This document shows, one piece after another, positions 1 through 11,700 of a stretch of 64,000 nt of DNA. How positions within the stretch are numbered: the stretch's first letter is position 1; each line of letters starts with the position of its first letter. The notes under the pieces were generated by a model. The model did not search any database. It was given only the letters and a program-made list of their open reading frames with translations, and had not been told where the DNA came from. The DNA is taken from assembly GCA_907165135.1 (NCBI GenBank), contig OU015568.1:7138501-7202500 (forward strand), in the 5' to 3' direction. The DNA comes from Oikopleura dioica. Its lineage: Eukaryota; Chordata; Appendicularia; Copelata; Oikopleuridae. The translations under genes and the position numbers were made by a program.

Positions 1-124
1 GATTTGATGGCTCCTAGATTTTTAAATTTTAAGCTTTTTTCTGAGGCAGGTTTTCAGGCACCGTGTGAAGTGAGCTGTGTCACAGCTGTGAATTCTCATC
101 CGAGCCAATCCCATCGAGCACAAG

Positions 125-206
125 AGAGCATAAAGGCCTCGGATTCGAACTCGAGGCCTCATGCTTTGTAGCCTTTTCATTTAACGACCGGGCCACAGTG
201 GGTCAA
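125..206 (-). repeat. tRNA-like remnant or tRNA-derived SINE head
   Basis: Read on the minus strand, the stretch contains a good RNA polymerase III B-box (GTTCGAATCC, near 140-150) and about 45 nt upstream an A-box-like segment (GTGGCCCGGTCGTTAA). The B-box sits in the loop of a perfect GGCCTCG/CGAGGCC stem. The layout is that of a tRNA, but the stems do not form a clean cloverleaf, so a SINE head or tRNA pseudogene is more likely than a working tRNA. A covariance-model scan would decide. Confidence 0.35.
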
Positions 207-457
207 AGGCAGTGGGAAAAGAAATGCTTTTTATGTCAAGCTCCCAGAGCTCTCATTTTTTTCGAAATCTCGGAGAAAATCGCAATTACGAGAATGTCTA
301 CCGAAGTAATAAGAAATTTCCTACCAACTCAGTTACCTCTTGTTGTTTAATATGCTTAAATATGAGATATTATATGTCCTTATATAATGCTTATACGTTT
401 AAAATGTATTTCCGTATTAATATAATAACTTAGGTAGCATTAGTTTTGGCCTTTTAA

Positions 458-670
458 CCCTGCCCCGCCAAATGCAATTTTCGACACCGTTTTTTGTGGT
501 CTTTAACTAGGGTTGAACTTTGACTCTCATAGTATGTCTAGGATACTGAAGGGTTCTCTTGAATAGATGGTTATTTAAAGAAAATGATATTATGTAGAAG
601 AAATTATGGACGATTGAAAATTTGAAAAATCGAAAAATGCACCTCCTGAGGTGCATTTGGCGGGGCAGGG
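458..670. mobile_element. piggyBac-like MITE, 213 bp, TTAA target
   Basis: A 19-bp perfect terminal inverted repeat (CCCTGCCCCGCCAAATGCA at 458-476 and its complement at 652-670) is flanked on both sides by TTAA (454-457 and 671-674). TTAA duplication with termini beginning CCC is the signature of the piggyBac superfamily. At 213 bp it cannot encode a transposase, so it is non-autonomous. A second short palindrome (ACCTCCTGAGGT) lies just inside the right terminus. Confidence 0.75.
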
Positions 671-758
671 TTAAATAAGACGGATAAATAAGCCTCTCTT
701 CAAAACATTCGGACTAAAGCAGAAGAATCAATGTCAATATTCCTCGCATGTCCTACAT

Positions 759-3065
759 TTGTGTCTAATCCTACCCACCTGCACTTGCCTCATTCTTTCG
801 GACTTCGCACCTCACATTGCCCATATTACACTCTTGTCAGTCCGGTCAGCCCCTCTTGATCCAACTTTGAAGAAGAAACAAATAAATGCTGGCGGAGAAG
901 CAATTATCTTAAACGAAACTTTTGGGAAGTTGGATGTCGCCGTTCGAGTCCAATGTTTCGACTCGGCCCTTTTTACGGAGAAGTTTCCAGCAGCTTCGAA
1001 TACTGGGCGATCAATTAAGAATTCGGATGAGCTCCAATTTGAAATTCATCTTTCTGGAGGTAATTTATTAAATTGAACTTCGAAGCTAGAAAAATAAAAA
1101 TTCAGAGTGCGAAGTTGCAGAAAAAAGATATCCGGGCGATCGAGACGAGAATAATAACAGTGCGATCCCGTTTCACAAAAATGTTATAAAAATTTTCTCA
1201 AATATTGAGATTTTTTTGAAAGAAGATAAAGAGAAACGGGATTGTATTGGCTGGATCACAGTCATGGAGAAATGTGATGGTGATTTGAGAAGACGGCTAA
1301 GAGAAAACAGTTTGAAATTAGAAGAGAGAAAAGAAATAGCAATAGGAGTCATGGAGGGATTAAAATATTTGCAAGACGTAGGGATCCGACATCTTGATGC
1401 AAAACCGGAGAACGTTCTCCTAAAAAAGGAAGACTCTGGTATTGTACCCGTGTGGACAGATTTCGGCATCATCGTAGTATATTCAAAAAGCGAGAGATTT
1501 CGACAGATGGGTTATACAAGGAGAGGCCACAAATTTAATGCGCCCTTCAAGATTGGTTAGTTTATTTTTCTGAACATGAAAACATTATAACCTTCCGATT
1601 TTTTTTAGGGGCAGGTACAGCGGCTTTTACGCAAATTCAGCAGTTGGACAGTAGAGCCAGTGGCAAAGGCGGAACACCTGAGTTTCCAGTGCACATTTGG
1701 ACCCTTTGTGACTGGAAAACCGCTTGGAGTCTTTTGTTTATGCCAATTGAAACGGATGATATTAGATTAGAAATCGAAAACGAGCTGAAGGTACTATTTT
1801 TTGATAAAAAAACGAAGAATTGACTTGTAAAATATTTTTAATCTTATTATTTTAGTTTTGCAAGGCGGAATGGTTCTTGTCAAGAAAACCGTCAATCGAA
1901 CAAATCAAAAGCGTTTCAAAAATCATTTCCCTGAAAAACACTTCATTTGATTTCGCTCTCGATTCGAATCTAACGAAATCGAAAGTCCTCGCGAATTGGA
2001 AGGGTCAATACACGAAGCAAATGAACCAAGACTTTAAGAATCTGACGCAGAGAATTGTCGACCAAAAAGACACGAATCTTTGTGTGCCAATTTCAGTCAG
2101 TAATCTTATCAGATGGGCACTCAAAAATGACTTGGGTATTGACGATTATACAATGAAAATATCTTTTTCGATGGAAAGAGTTTTGACAGCAATCACAATG
2201 ATTGTTTATCCCCGCAGCTTGGCCGGATTAACTCTCAACCCCAAAAAAGAAGAACAGTCTTTTCAACACACTGAAATCGAAACGCTTCTCAAAAGAATCA
2301 AGTTCAAAACTTATTTTCATCCAACTGGGTGGCACATGATCGACAACGGAGACCACTCGGTCGACAAAAATCAATCGGAATCAAAAGCTGATTTCGATTT
2401 TGAAGAAGGTAAGGTCACATTATCACTCGTTTTCCAAAACTTATGATTGATAAGTGTTCCTTCACAATCGGTTCGACTTGGAATTCACCCGTCCACTGAC
2501 TGTTACCGGCGCTTTTATGAGATCCGACGGAACTGTCTTGATACACCAAATGCTGCTTGACCGAGTTGAACACTATAAGTACGTTCTCCAAAATACTCTC
2601 ATCAAGGATCTAAAATCTGGATATAAAAATTTCAAAAATCAAATCGAAATTCCACTCGACCGGCCATACTACGCTTCTTTCGAAATGATGGAAATTCTCC
2701 ATCGTTTGAACAACGATTATGTTATTTGTGATGATAACGGCATGGTCCTAGCAAGATATGTAAATGAAAACTTCAACATGAAGAGTGAAACATGGTATCT
2801 TCTTCCTCAAGCTTATTCAATCACTTTGAGTTACAAGCCTGCGATAGCAACTCTAATCCAAAAATTAAAAGCGGTAAATTTTAATATCAGCAAAAATGAG
2901 TAATTATTCTTTAATTTTGCGATTTAGATGGGGTTTGAAGAAGAACAAGTTATAAAAGCTGCTAGACGCGACGATGGTGATGAAAAAAGAGCGCTGGCAT
3001 GGTTAAATAGACAAAAGTCTGGTACGAAACAAAATATGGTTCGTAATTCATATGACGGATTTTAA
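759..3065 (+). CDS. Divergent protein kinase with putative papain-like region and C-terminal UBA-like tail
   Basis: Multi-exon gene; the frame joins through GT-AG introns near 1072, 1555, 1791, 2409 and 2875. Exon 1 has a degenerate kinase N-lobe (NAGGEAIILNETFGKLDVAV). Exon 2 has the catalytic loop HLDAKPENVLL and TDFGI: Asp, Lys and Asn of the loop and the DFG are kept, the Arg of HRD is Leu. Later exons contain LCVPISVSNLIRWAL (Cys codon at 2081) and, about 150 residues on, SDGTVLIHQMLLDRV (His codon at 2544), a Cys/His pair arranged as in papain-fold peptidases. The last exon (MGFEEEQVIKAARRDDGD...ALAWL) looks like a UBA domain and ends in TAA at 3063. The true start is not found: no in-frame ATG lies in exon 1, so a further 5' exon is likely. 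The kinase call is good, the peptidase call is inference, and no family name is recognised. Confidence 0.6.
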
Positions 3066-3488
3066 TGGTCTCCAGCGCCGCTTTGTTCAGCGCGCGCCGC
3101 TGGCTCAAAATCATACGACTATATTCAAACGAGGGAATTGAAATCAGCCCGCTCAGCTCATGTCATCTTTATCTCAATATCTAACTGTATAAATACTACC
3201 AATCTTAATCTACTCCAGTTATCTCTATAAAACCAAATTATTTCATGCTCCATTCATATTATCTTTTCTCATCACAATGGATACAACATTGATGAAATTC
3301 AATCTCACTTATTTACTATCATACTGTTCTACTCTTATCTGTTGCGATTAACGTCTATTTCGTGTAACTTTACTTTTCAACCATTTGAGTTTAGTTTCCT
3401 ATATAAAGGAACGCTCAGAACTGCTCTTCACTCACTCACTCACTTTCGCTAAACCAAGACTCAGAGAATAAACGAAATACAGACTTAG

Positions 3489-3546
3489 CGGACAATTCCG
3501 GAAGTTTTTTTTTCGCTGAAACGCACCAAATCTCCGGAATTGTCCG
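3489..3546. repeat. Inverted repeat, 14-bp arms
   Basis: CGGACAATTCCGGA at 3489-3502 is repeated as its exact complement at 3533-3546, with a 30-bp spacer containing a run of T. It could be a short fold-back element. No target duplication was identified. Confidence 0.6.
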
Positions 3547-4235
3547 ATTTTACTCGAGGATTTTTTTTGTATCCAATATGCTTGTTCTGTCTACCAGAAA
3601 ATAGGTTTTTTACTGCCACTCTCAGCCTTTTTGACCGTTTTCTTGTTTTCATTATAGGGTCACGGATCGTAACTCACGGTTAAAGAAGCAGTTTTTTCTG
3701 AAATATTTAAAAGTAGAATTTGAGCTTCATTAGCCTAAGAGCTTCATTTCCCCAGGCTGGGGAGATGAAGCTCTCCGCCGGTACAAATAATCATATTTTT
3801 GACAATAAAAACCTATTTCCACCCATTATAACGCTCATTTTTGGACAGAACTCCACCTCAGCTATACGGTATAGCTAGGCATAACGCACAAAAAATCAAC
3901 TTTTTATCTGAAAGTCGTAGGAAGCTAATTTTCACCTATCGTATAGATTTTTGTGCTCTGACAACATTTCAACAAAAATAAATTTCAAAAATTTTAAATT
4001 TAGTACTTTTTAAGTACCCCAAAGTTTTCAAAAATTGATTTTTCGTGCCATCCAAGCTACGGGGTTGTAAGCATGCTCATTCGAAAGAGCACAAAAAACT
4101 GAGTCAGATACATCAAAAAATAGGGGTTCCTAGGGGGGTTCCCCAGATTTTAGGGGTTGAAAATCACAAAAATGATGAGTCATCACTCAAAAATGACCCT
4201 ATTTGACCCCGAAAATGAACTTTTTATGAACTTTT

Positions 4236-4705
4236 CGGATACCCTCGGTTCGCCGGGATATCCTCGGTTCGCCGGGATTCGGGCCAAAAAGTCCCGGCGA
4301 ACCGAGGATGAAGAAAAACGTTCTAGAAAATTTATCAAGATGGGTCTAGGATGAACCTGTTGTCGCTCACTTTATATAGATATACGTAAGGGTTAGGGGC
4401 ACTGGGCAAAATGACAGAACAACATCACCCGAGTGGGATAGGCTAGGGTTAGTTAGGGTTACTGAAGGTAAGGGACATTTGGATTTGATAATTTCTTTTT
4501 TTTTCTTTTTTTATGTCTGCCTTGTACTTTTTGAAGGACTGGGCATGAACGATCACAATATTCCCAGCAAAATCAACAAAAAAATTAGCGTTCAAGAGAC
4601 ATCGAAATGTTCATCCTCGGTTCGCCGGGATTTGGGCCAAAAAGTCCCGGCGAACCGAGGATGAGGGGAAAATCCCGGCGAACCGAGGGTCATCCGAACT
4701 TTTGA
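4236..4705. repeat. Nested inverted-repeat cluster
   Basis: The 17-mer TCCTCGGTTCGCCGGGA and its complement form two hairpins with nearly identical loops (arms 4261-4277/4292-4308 and 4614-4630/4645-4661). Extra single arms occur at about 4240-4259 and, in opposite orientation, at about 4672-4690. The whole block is therefore an approximately symmetric inverted structure of some 470 bp. It may be a fold-back element or MITE. No clear target-site duplication was found. Confidence 0.6.
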
Positions 4706-4855
4706 CTTCAGATTCGAACTCTGGGGTACTAATTTACTATGTTCCCATTGTTTTAGCAAGAAATATCAAAAGCCTATTATAGGTATAATACCAGTAAGGA
4801 GTTCCCTTCAATTCGAGCGCGAAGCGCACAGTTTTTCTTTAATTTTACTTTTGGC

Positions 4856-4890
4856 TTGTACCGGCGGTACAAAAATTTTTGTACCGGCGT
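4856..4890. repeat. Palindromic GTACCGG repeat
   Basis: TTGTACCGGCGGTACAA is followed after AAATTT by TTGTACCGGCG, giving overlapping palindromes. A related GTAC-containing motif (GCCGGTACAAAT) lies at about 3778-3790, so this may be a dispersed motif of the gene-free stretch. Confidence 0.45.
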
Positions 4891-5135
4891 CGCAAATTTG
4901 TACCGTCGCCGCCCTACACCCGTTAAAATGTTGATCTCTCTCTTTTGCACACTTTAAAAATTTCACTATTATATTCACTCACTATTTAAACTGACCTGTT
5001 TACTAATAAATTACTAAAATATGATAGTGACTATTCATTTGAAAAAGTGCTCTTGTGATTTATCGATTTATTTGTTAACTTTAAAATGTTGAAGATTTGC
5101 GTTTTTGTGTATAAATAACAAAGAAAACATTTGTT

Positions 5136-6076
5136 CTAAAGTTGCGTCGAGTCATCAGAATAACGGGTGCCAGGAAAGCTGATTGGGTTGTTGAAGGAGG
5201 AAGCGGTCGGTTCGTAGAGACGGTTGTTCGTTCTGAAAACCGGAATAAATGTTGTTGATGATGCCCTTTCTAGCTCTAGTTTCGCAGGAAAACAATTAGT
5301 ACCCAGCCTTGCAAGATCTAATCCCTAGAGCAGCGCTTGATTCAACCTATTCTGCTATGCACTCTTTTTCAATTGTCGAGGTTCTGCGATACTAACGGAA
5401 GATACAGTTCATCTCTTGACAAATCAATTTGCCAGAAAGCGCTTGGACAAGAATCTTACCTCTGCGCCCTCCATCTCCAAACATAGAAAATAACCACGCT
5501 GGCTAGAGTGAAGGCGAGAATGATCGCGCCAAAGTACTGAAGAGAGCTCAAATCTCCTGAATCGGGCGAGATGACGTTTTTGAACTCGTCCGGCTCGTTG
5601 AATGATGGTTCCTTTGAATCTATTTCCTTCGAAGGTCATTTGAAAATTCTTTGAATCTTCCGATTTCTTTTCATAAGACCCTTTCCTGATCTTGACGTTT
5701 CTCTTCCTCATAGTCCGCATAATCGCGATTCTGCGGTGCTTGAGGAACGCCTGGCATCATCGTCGGTTCATCATCATTGCCAGCTTCTGTGGTCAGTTCC
5801 TCCTGCGCCTGGTTAATAGAAGTTTTTTCTTCGGTTGATAATCGGTTGGCTGCCATGTCTGAAATTGAGCTATCTCTTTTTGTCCAGAAATGATTAAGGG
5901 AGAGAGCGTTTTGTTTCTCCTATGAATAAGATATCCAGACTGGAAGGGTGTTAATTTTAAATGAGTTCTAGTTCGGTTTTAATTGAGTACAGACCAACTA
6001 CAGTACCTTCTGAATCTGCTGCTCTCTTTCCGCTTATTCCAATTACAAGCACAAAAAGCCTTATCCAAAGTACCAT
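5136..6076 (-). CDS. Small type I single-pass membrane protein, unknown function
   Basis: Four exons give about 168 residues. The start at 6076 is chosen because it places a signal-peptide-like stretch first (MVLWIRLFVLVIGIS). A short acidic extracellular part follows (TEAGNDDEPTM, FNEPDEFKN), then one membrane segment (YFGAIILAFTLASVVIFYVW), a basic stop-transfer (RWRAQR) and a 31-residue cytoplasmic tail ending in TAG at 5136-5138. Introns: GT-AG at 6006-5859; a junction that stays in frame only as GA-AG at 5685-5637; GT-AG from about 5462. The family is not recognised. The overall topology is well supported, the exact splice sites less so. Confidence 0.55.
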
Positions 6077-6493
6077 TGTTTTCTTTCTTCGAAAATCCTC
6101 TTTTTCCTCTATTTTCCTCCTTGATTTTCTGCTGCTAAATAAAGCCGGATCTTTTTCACTTGAGAGCGGCTCTCGAAATGTTTTCAACAAAAGTAAAAAT
6201 TTCCGCTTTTCAAAAAATCAGAATTTCGGATCTCCTCGGATCTGTTTTTAACCAGTTGTTAATTTTCCTACCCGGAGGGCGAAGCTAGTGGTTGACCTTC
6301 TGAATTACTCATGCCATGCAGTACTCAGTGACTGTATTTCGAAAAGATTTTGCAATTTTTGATTTAACATTTTTGAAGATTTTTCGTATCAATTTATTCT
6401 TAGAATAATGTTACAGATAAATTTTTTTATTGAACTTGAAATTTTCTTTATCAAAGATAAGGATGAAGACATGGCCGTTTTCATGGTGAATTC
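6077..6493. other. Gap between two minus-strand genes
   Basis: 417 bp with no supported gene. It would contain the 5' leader of the gene ending at 5136 and the 3' end of the next gene upstream. Confidence 0.4.
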
Positions 6494-7390
6494 TCAGGTG
6501 GCGCTAAAGGGCGGCGGATCTTGTGGGTTCTGATCATTCTGAGCTGGTTTGTCCGGGAACAGTTCTGAAATAATTGATGATTTGATGGAATCGAGGCGTT
6601 AAATATTTACCATCGTATGTCGGTGGAATATCAATCTTCAAGTCGTCGGGCTTTTCCGCGTGAGCCCGCAGATCACGTGTAAGTGAGAACACTCGGCGGT
6701 TCATTAAAATCGCATTCTTGGCGCAGTTGCAAGCGTAAATGCCCATCACGCCGCACAGACTCGTCATCATCATTGTCCAGCTAAGCGTCAGCATGAACGA
6801 GTACTGGAAACACTGTTTCGTGGTTTCAACAACAAACAACCAAATCTGTAGAAGTGAAGAAAGAAACCAATTCCTGAATTGGGATTTTGGGAAAATCGAA
6901 GTCTTCGTAAGCATAGTCTTCAAAGCTGATGTAATCTTCGTCCAATTTGTTCAGCGAAACAAGCAAGAATCCGAAATACGCGGAAATGACAAAATAGACG
7001 ACGGCCAAGCCAGTAGCGGACTTTCAAAAGCTTCAGAATTTCAAATTTTTTATTTGGCTGAAACTCAAATTTGACAATAAAGGTCAAATTTGACCGGAGC
7101 AAATTTACACTTCTACTTTTTTCGACAAATACAGGGAAATATCAGTATTTTCTTGATTATTAAATTCAGAAGCCTTAAATAAGAAGTAAGCGTGAACAAA
7201 GAAATCTCCTTTCTATCCAAAGCCACCATGCTCGTAGTCGACAAAATCAGCTGAAGAAAGAGCAGTCCCGTCCAGTAAAAATACGGAGTAAGCGGCCCAT
7301 GACAGGAGGAGCTCGAAACTCCCGGTGTGATAACCACATCTGCCGAGGTGAACTGCACGCACAGGCGTGAAACGATGCTCGTGACTGTAA
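6494..7390 (-). CDS. Multi-pass membrane protein with C-terminal PPxY motif (5' end missing)
   Basis: Exons in order encode an extracellular-looking segment (SRLCVQFTSADVVITPG), a membrane segment (YFYWTGLLFLQLILSTTSM), a second (GLAVVYFVISAYFGFLLVS), an acidic loop (DEDYISFEDYAYEDFDF), a third (SFMLTLSWTMMMTSLCGVMG) and a tail with DIPPTYDELFPDKP. PPTY is a PPxY motif of the kind bound by Nedd4-family ubiquitin ligases. The layout resembles LAPTM-like four-pass proteins, but no family match is claimed. The frame needs GA-AG junctions at 7208-7021 and 6873-6846 (only 28 nt) plus a GT-AG intron near 6610. The stop is TGA at 6494-6496. A first membrane segment and the start codon must lie upstream and were not found. 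Confidence 0.5.
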
Positions 7391-8733
7391 TTGCTTAACA
7401 AGACGTTTATTGCCACGTGATAAGGAAAAGTGACGCTTGAATTTTCAAAAGGGGCGTTTTAAAATTTGGCTAGGAAAGAATTTTTGGGGAGTAAAACTGG
7501 TCTTTTAAAAATAAAAAACTTAATTGATGAGAACTCATCAGTCATTAACCCTTTATCAATTCTGCGCGAGCGTTCTTCTTTTTATTCTGAATTACTAATA
7601 TAGCCCGACGGATAAAAATGAAGCGATCGATACTACTCATCATAATGCGCATTAAATATGACCGTGATTACATGAACCAGATGAACTCATGATGCTACTA
7701 ACTAAATGTCAAATCAGGGGCGAAGGAGTAAGAAATAAATCCAATGAAGAAGAACTCGACATGCTTTTATTGGACCCTGATTTGTTTCATTCCTAAAAGA
7801 ATGACATTCACTTCTTGTTTTTGGCGCTAATCCAGCAGTTTTATTGCCAATTAATGAAATTCGTAAAATTTGAATCAACCTTGATCGATGGCTTTTTATG
7901 GCACAGGTTTTACTCTTCCCCGTGTTTTTTTAACAAAGATCGTTAATTGAAGTTATCGCTAATTTCAAAGCTGTGACGTAGACTGGGCTGGGTAACCTGA
8001 GTAGAAAACCTGAGTCAGGGTCTGAAAGATCAAAAATTAAAAGCCGCGAAAAATTATCATTCAATCTTATTTTAAACTTCTGGCGAAGCCGCTACGCGGC
8101 TTTTCATTTTTGATCTTTCAGACCCTGACTCAGGTTTTCTACTCAGGTTGCGAGCCAAGGATGTAGAAGCTCGCTTTTTTCTTACCTAAGATGGCAAAAG
8201 TAGTGTACCTAAGTCCCCGAAGAGACTTGTCAGGCGTCATTTTGACTGATAGTTTTTATCGCTTTCTTCTTGGAATTCTCTCTCTTTTTCCAGTTCCTTT
8301 CTTTTTCTGACTGCTTGGCCAAAGCAAATTTTAGTCTCTGGAGGTGTTTGCACTCTGGTGCTTCGCAGGGATCGTTTGGCTAGTGAATAATAATTTTTGC
8401 AACGCTGTAATTTTAGCAGCAGTAAAAAAGGAAAACGAATGAGTGAAATGGGAAGAATTTTTAAAGATCACCTGACTAGCGTGCTGTCGGTAGGAAAGGT
8501 TAAAACGCTAGAAAGTAATAATCTAGTGCGGGTGATAAAAATGGCGAAAAAAGAGGGTTAGGGTTAGTACATCCTTTTGGACTACAGTAAGTTGTATTCC
8601 TTAGAGAGCTACTGTATATTTTAAAAAGAGCTGTAATTGATCCAATTTTTTATGAAAATTATTTTACCTTTTTAATCGACTGACTCTCTTGAGGAAAAAA
8701 ATTTCTAAGTAAAAAGTCTTCTTTGTCGTATTC
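7391..8733. other. Intergenic, no gene seen
   Basis: No convincing coding frame. It contains the 156-bp inverted repeat at 7994-8149 and otherwise AT-rich sequence. It presumably also includes the missing 5' exon or exons of the gene ending at 6494. Confidence 0.4.
7994..8149. repeat. Fold-back element, about 53-bp arms
   Basis: The arm beginning AACCTGAGTAGAAAACCTGA is repeated as its complement ending at 8149. The arms are almost exact over about 53 bp and also match internally through GGGTCTGAAAGATCAAAAAT and AAAGCCGCG, leaving a centre of about 50 bp. No clear target duplication flanks it. It looks like a small MITE or a long hairpin. Confidence 0.65.
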
Positions 8734-11700
8734 TCACCTTTTTAGTAGTATGTGGCCATGAACTTGGGTAGTAGTCGGAGCGTAGTAAACAATGCTCGGC
8801 CGTCGGTCATAAATAGGGATATCGCACAAATTTTCAGGTACCCGAAAAAAGGGTCCAGACCAAATTTTAGACAGATGATCTAGTAGAACTTTGGACGAGG
8901 ATTTCAATGCTACCAAAATCATTTCATAATAATGAGTCATTTTCGTAAAAATTGCCTTCAAAAAGCTCATTTTTCGGATCAGTACGAGGACTGTTTTGTC
9001 GTTAATGATTTTATATTTTTTCCTTATAGATATTGCGCTGAGAAATCCAAATCTGAAAAAAAATTCACTGACGCACCTCGCATTTTGAAAATATGATTTT
9101 TTAAAGTTTTCCGAGGTGAATTCTGAGCGGCGTTGCGTCATTTTGGAGGCGGCCGCACGGGGGCGCGCGCGCTGCATGGCCAAGCTAGCCCGACTCACAT
9201 TCTTTTCTCTTTACTATTTTATGCTATTTTCCATAAAATTGCATATTTTTGGAGCTTTTATCAGACTTCAGCAACAGACTTCTTGGCAAAAGTCCGCTAT
9301 GACAACTGATCCAGTATAAATTATACTGTATAATTGAGTACAAATAATAAAACTGCGTATGAGACCGTTCCTTTAAGATTCGCGCACTTTTCCGTAAAAA
9401 ATTGTTCAAAAATAAAAAAATTAAGAAACGGGGATGAGACGGCCCGAAGGGCCGGAAAGCCCCTCAAATTCTAAAATGAAGGAACGGGGCTGAGACGGCC
9501 CGTAAGGCCGGCAAGCCCCTAAAATTCAAAAGTAAAATATCGGGGCTGAGATGGCCCGAAGGGCAAACAAGCCCCTTCAATTAAAAAATTAAAGAACGAG
9601 GCTGAGACGGCCCGAAAGGCCGGCAAGCCCCTTAAATTCAAAAAAAGAGGAACGGAGCTGAGACGGCCCGAAAGGCCGGCAAGCCCCTTAAATTCTAAAA
9701 TAGAGGAACGGGGCTGAGACGGCCCGAAAGGCCGGCAAGCCCCTTAAATTCAAAAAATAAAGGAACGGGGCTGAGACGGCCCGAAGAGCCGGCGAGCCCT
9801 CAAATTCAGAAATAAAGGGGACGTGGCTGAGACATCCCGTTGCCCCGCTCCTTGATTTTTAAATTTAAGGGGCTTGACGGCCCTTTGGGCCATTTCAGCC
9901 CCGCTCCTTGATTTTTAAATTTAATGGGCTTGACGGCCCTTCGGGCCGTTTCAGCCCCGCTCCTGATTTTTAAATTTAAGGGGCTTGACGGCCCTTCGGG
10001 CCGTTTCAGCCCCGCTCCTTGATTTTTAAATTTAAGGGCTTGACGGCCCTTCGGGCCGTTTCAGCCCCGCTCCTTGATTTTTAAATTTAAGGGGCTTGAC
10101 GGCCCTTCGGGCCGTTTCAGCCCCGCTCCTTGATTTTTAAATTTAAGGGGCTTGACGGCCCTTCGGGCCGTTTCAGCCCCGCTCCTTGATTTTAAATTTA
10201 AGGGGCTTGACGGCCCTTCGGGCCGTTTCAGCCCCGCTCCTTGATTTTTAAATTTAAGGGGCTTGACGGCCCTTCGGGCCGTTTCAGCCCCGCTCCTTGA
10301 TTTTAAATTTAAGGGGCTTGACGGCCCTTCGGGCCGTTTCAGCCCCGCTCCTTGATTTTAAATTAAAGGGGCTTGACGGCCCTTCGGGCCGTTTCAGCCC
10401 CGCTCCTTGATTTTTAAATTTAAGGGGCTTGACGGCCCTTCGGGCCGTTTCAGCCCCGCTCCTTGATTTTTAAATTTAATGGGCTTGACGGCCCTTCGGG
10501 CCGTTTCAGCCCCGCTCCTTGATTTTTAAATTTAAGGGCTTGACGGCCCTTCGGGCCGTTTCAGCCCGCTCCTTGATTTTTAAATTTAAGGGCTTGACGG
10601 CCCTTCGGGCCGTTTCAGCCCCGCTCCTTGATTTTTAAATTTAAGGGGCTTGACGGCCCTTCGGGCCGTTTCAGCCCCGCTCCTTGATTTTTAAATTTAA
10701 GGGCTTGACGGCCCTTCGGGCCGTTTCAGCCCCGCTCCTTGATTTTTAAATTTAAGGGGCTTGACGGCCCTTCGGGCCGTTTCAGCCCGCTCCTTGATTT
10801 TTAAATTTAAGGGGCTTGACAAAGGCCGGGAACTCTGAGTAGATCAATTTGTTGTTTTTGATCAACATTTGATCAAATTGAGTTGATCAATTTGTTCCCA
10901 ACTCCGCCCACACCCATGGTTTTAAAAATTCATATTATATTAGTTTTTTCCTCTTTTATGGTTTTGATTTACCCGCCGATCTAGAAGGATTTATGCATAA
11001 TTTTGCGCTCCTTCGGAGCAAAATGAGCGACCATTTAACTTCGACTTTGGAAGGTTGCATTCCGAATAGAAGCGAAGGCTCAGCTCAGTTCAGCAATTTT
11101 GAGGTGAGGTTCAGCTCACCTCAGCTCAGCTCAATTTTTTTGAAAAAGTCTAGCTCTGCTCAGTTGTTTTCGAAAAGGGCCATCTCAGCTCATCTCAGCT
11201 CAATCTTGACCTCAGCTCTGCTGGCTCAGCTCAGAAAAAATTTTCAAAAATCTGCAACTCTGCGTGAAACTGATTTTCTTTTCTTCTCTTTCTTTTTGTT
11301 GAACAGGTTTGATTCACGTTCGGCGATGCGCGAACATGTCGCGGAACTTGTCCATCTTTTCGTTTTGATCTTCGAATTTGAGCTTGAGCTCTTCATATTC
11401 GAACTCCATCTGTTCAAATTGCTTGTTCGAGCTGCTTCCCTAAGAATCTCCTCGTTAGTTGCCGACATATGCTTCAGACATTCAATTTCTTCTTGGCATT
11501 TTTGAAGAGATACAGATTCGGCGAGAGTTCAGACTGGACCGATTGTTTTTCCTTGGTAACCGAGCCCATCTTCATTTTCAGCTGTTTGAGCATTGACATT
11601 TGTTTTCGTAAGAACGCACGGAGGTCTTCCAGCGTGTCAATCTTCGACTGAGAGTCGATCACATTTCGACACAACGAGTTCCTTCATCGTCCTCGACCGC

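Larger units (their letters stand above)
3066..5135. other. Gene-free stretch with several hairpin repeats
   Basis: No reading frame with a recognisable product or sensible splice sites was seen on either strand. The stretch is AT-rich, contains several inverted repeats (listed separately) and short GGGTTAG-like runs near 4389-4460. The part before about 3300 is presumably the 3' end of the kinase gene. Confidence 0.5.

Noticed and set aside
8550-8565. GGGTTAGGGTTAG as telomeric repeat
   Set aside because: Only two units here (and similar short runs near 4389-4460), too few for an interstitial telomere tract.
9116-9319. Short plus-strand frame in both 3.65-kb copies as a transposase
   Set aside because: 67 codons, no hAT catalytic or BED-finger motif; it is the reverse side of the element's long minus-strand frame.
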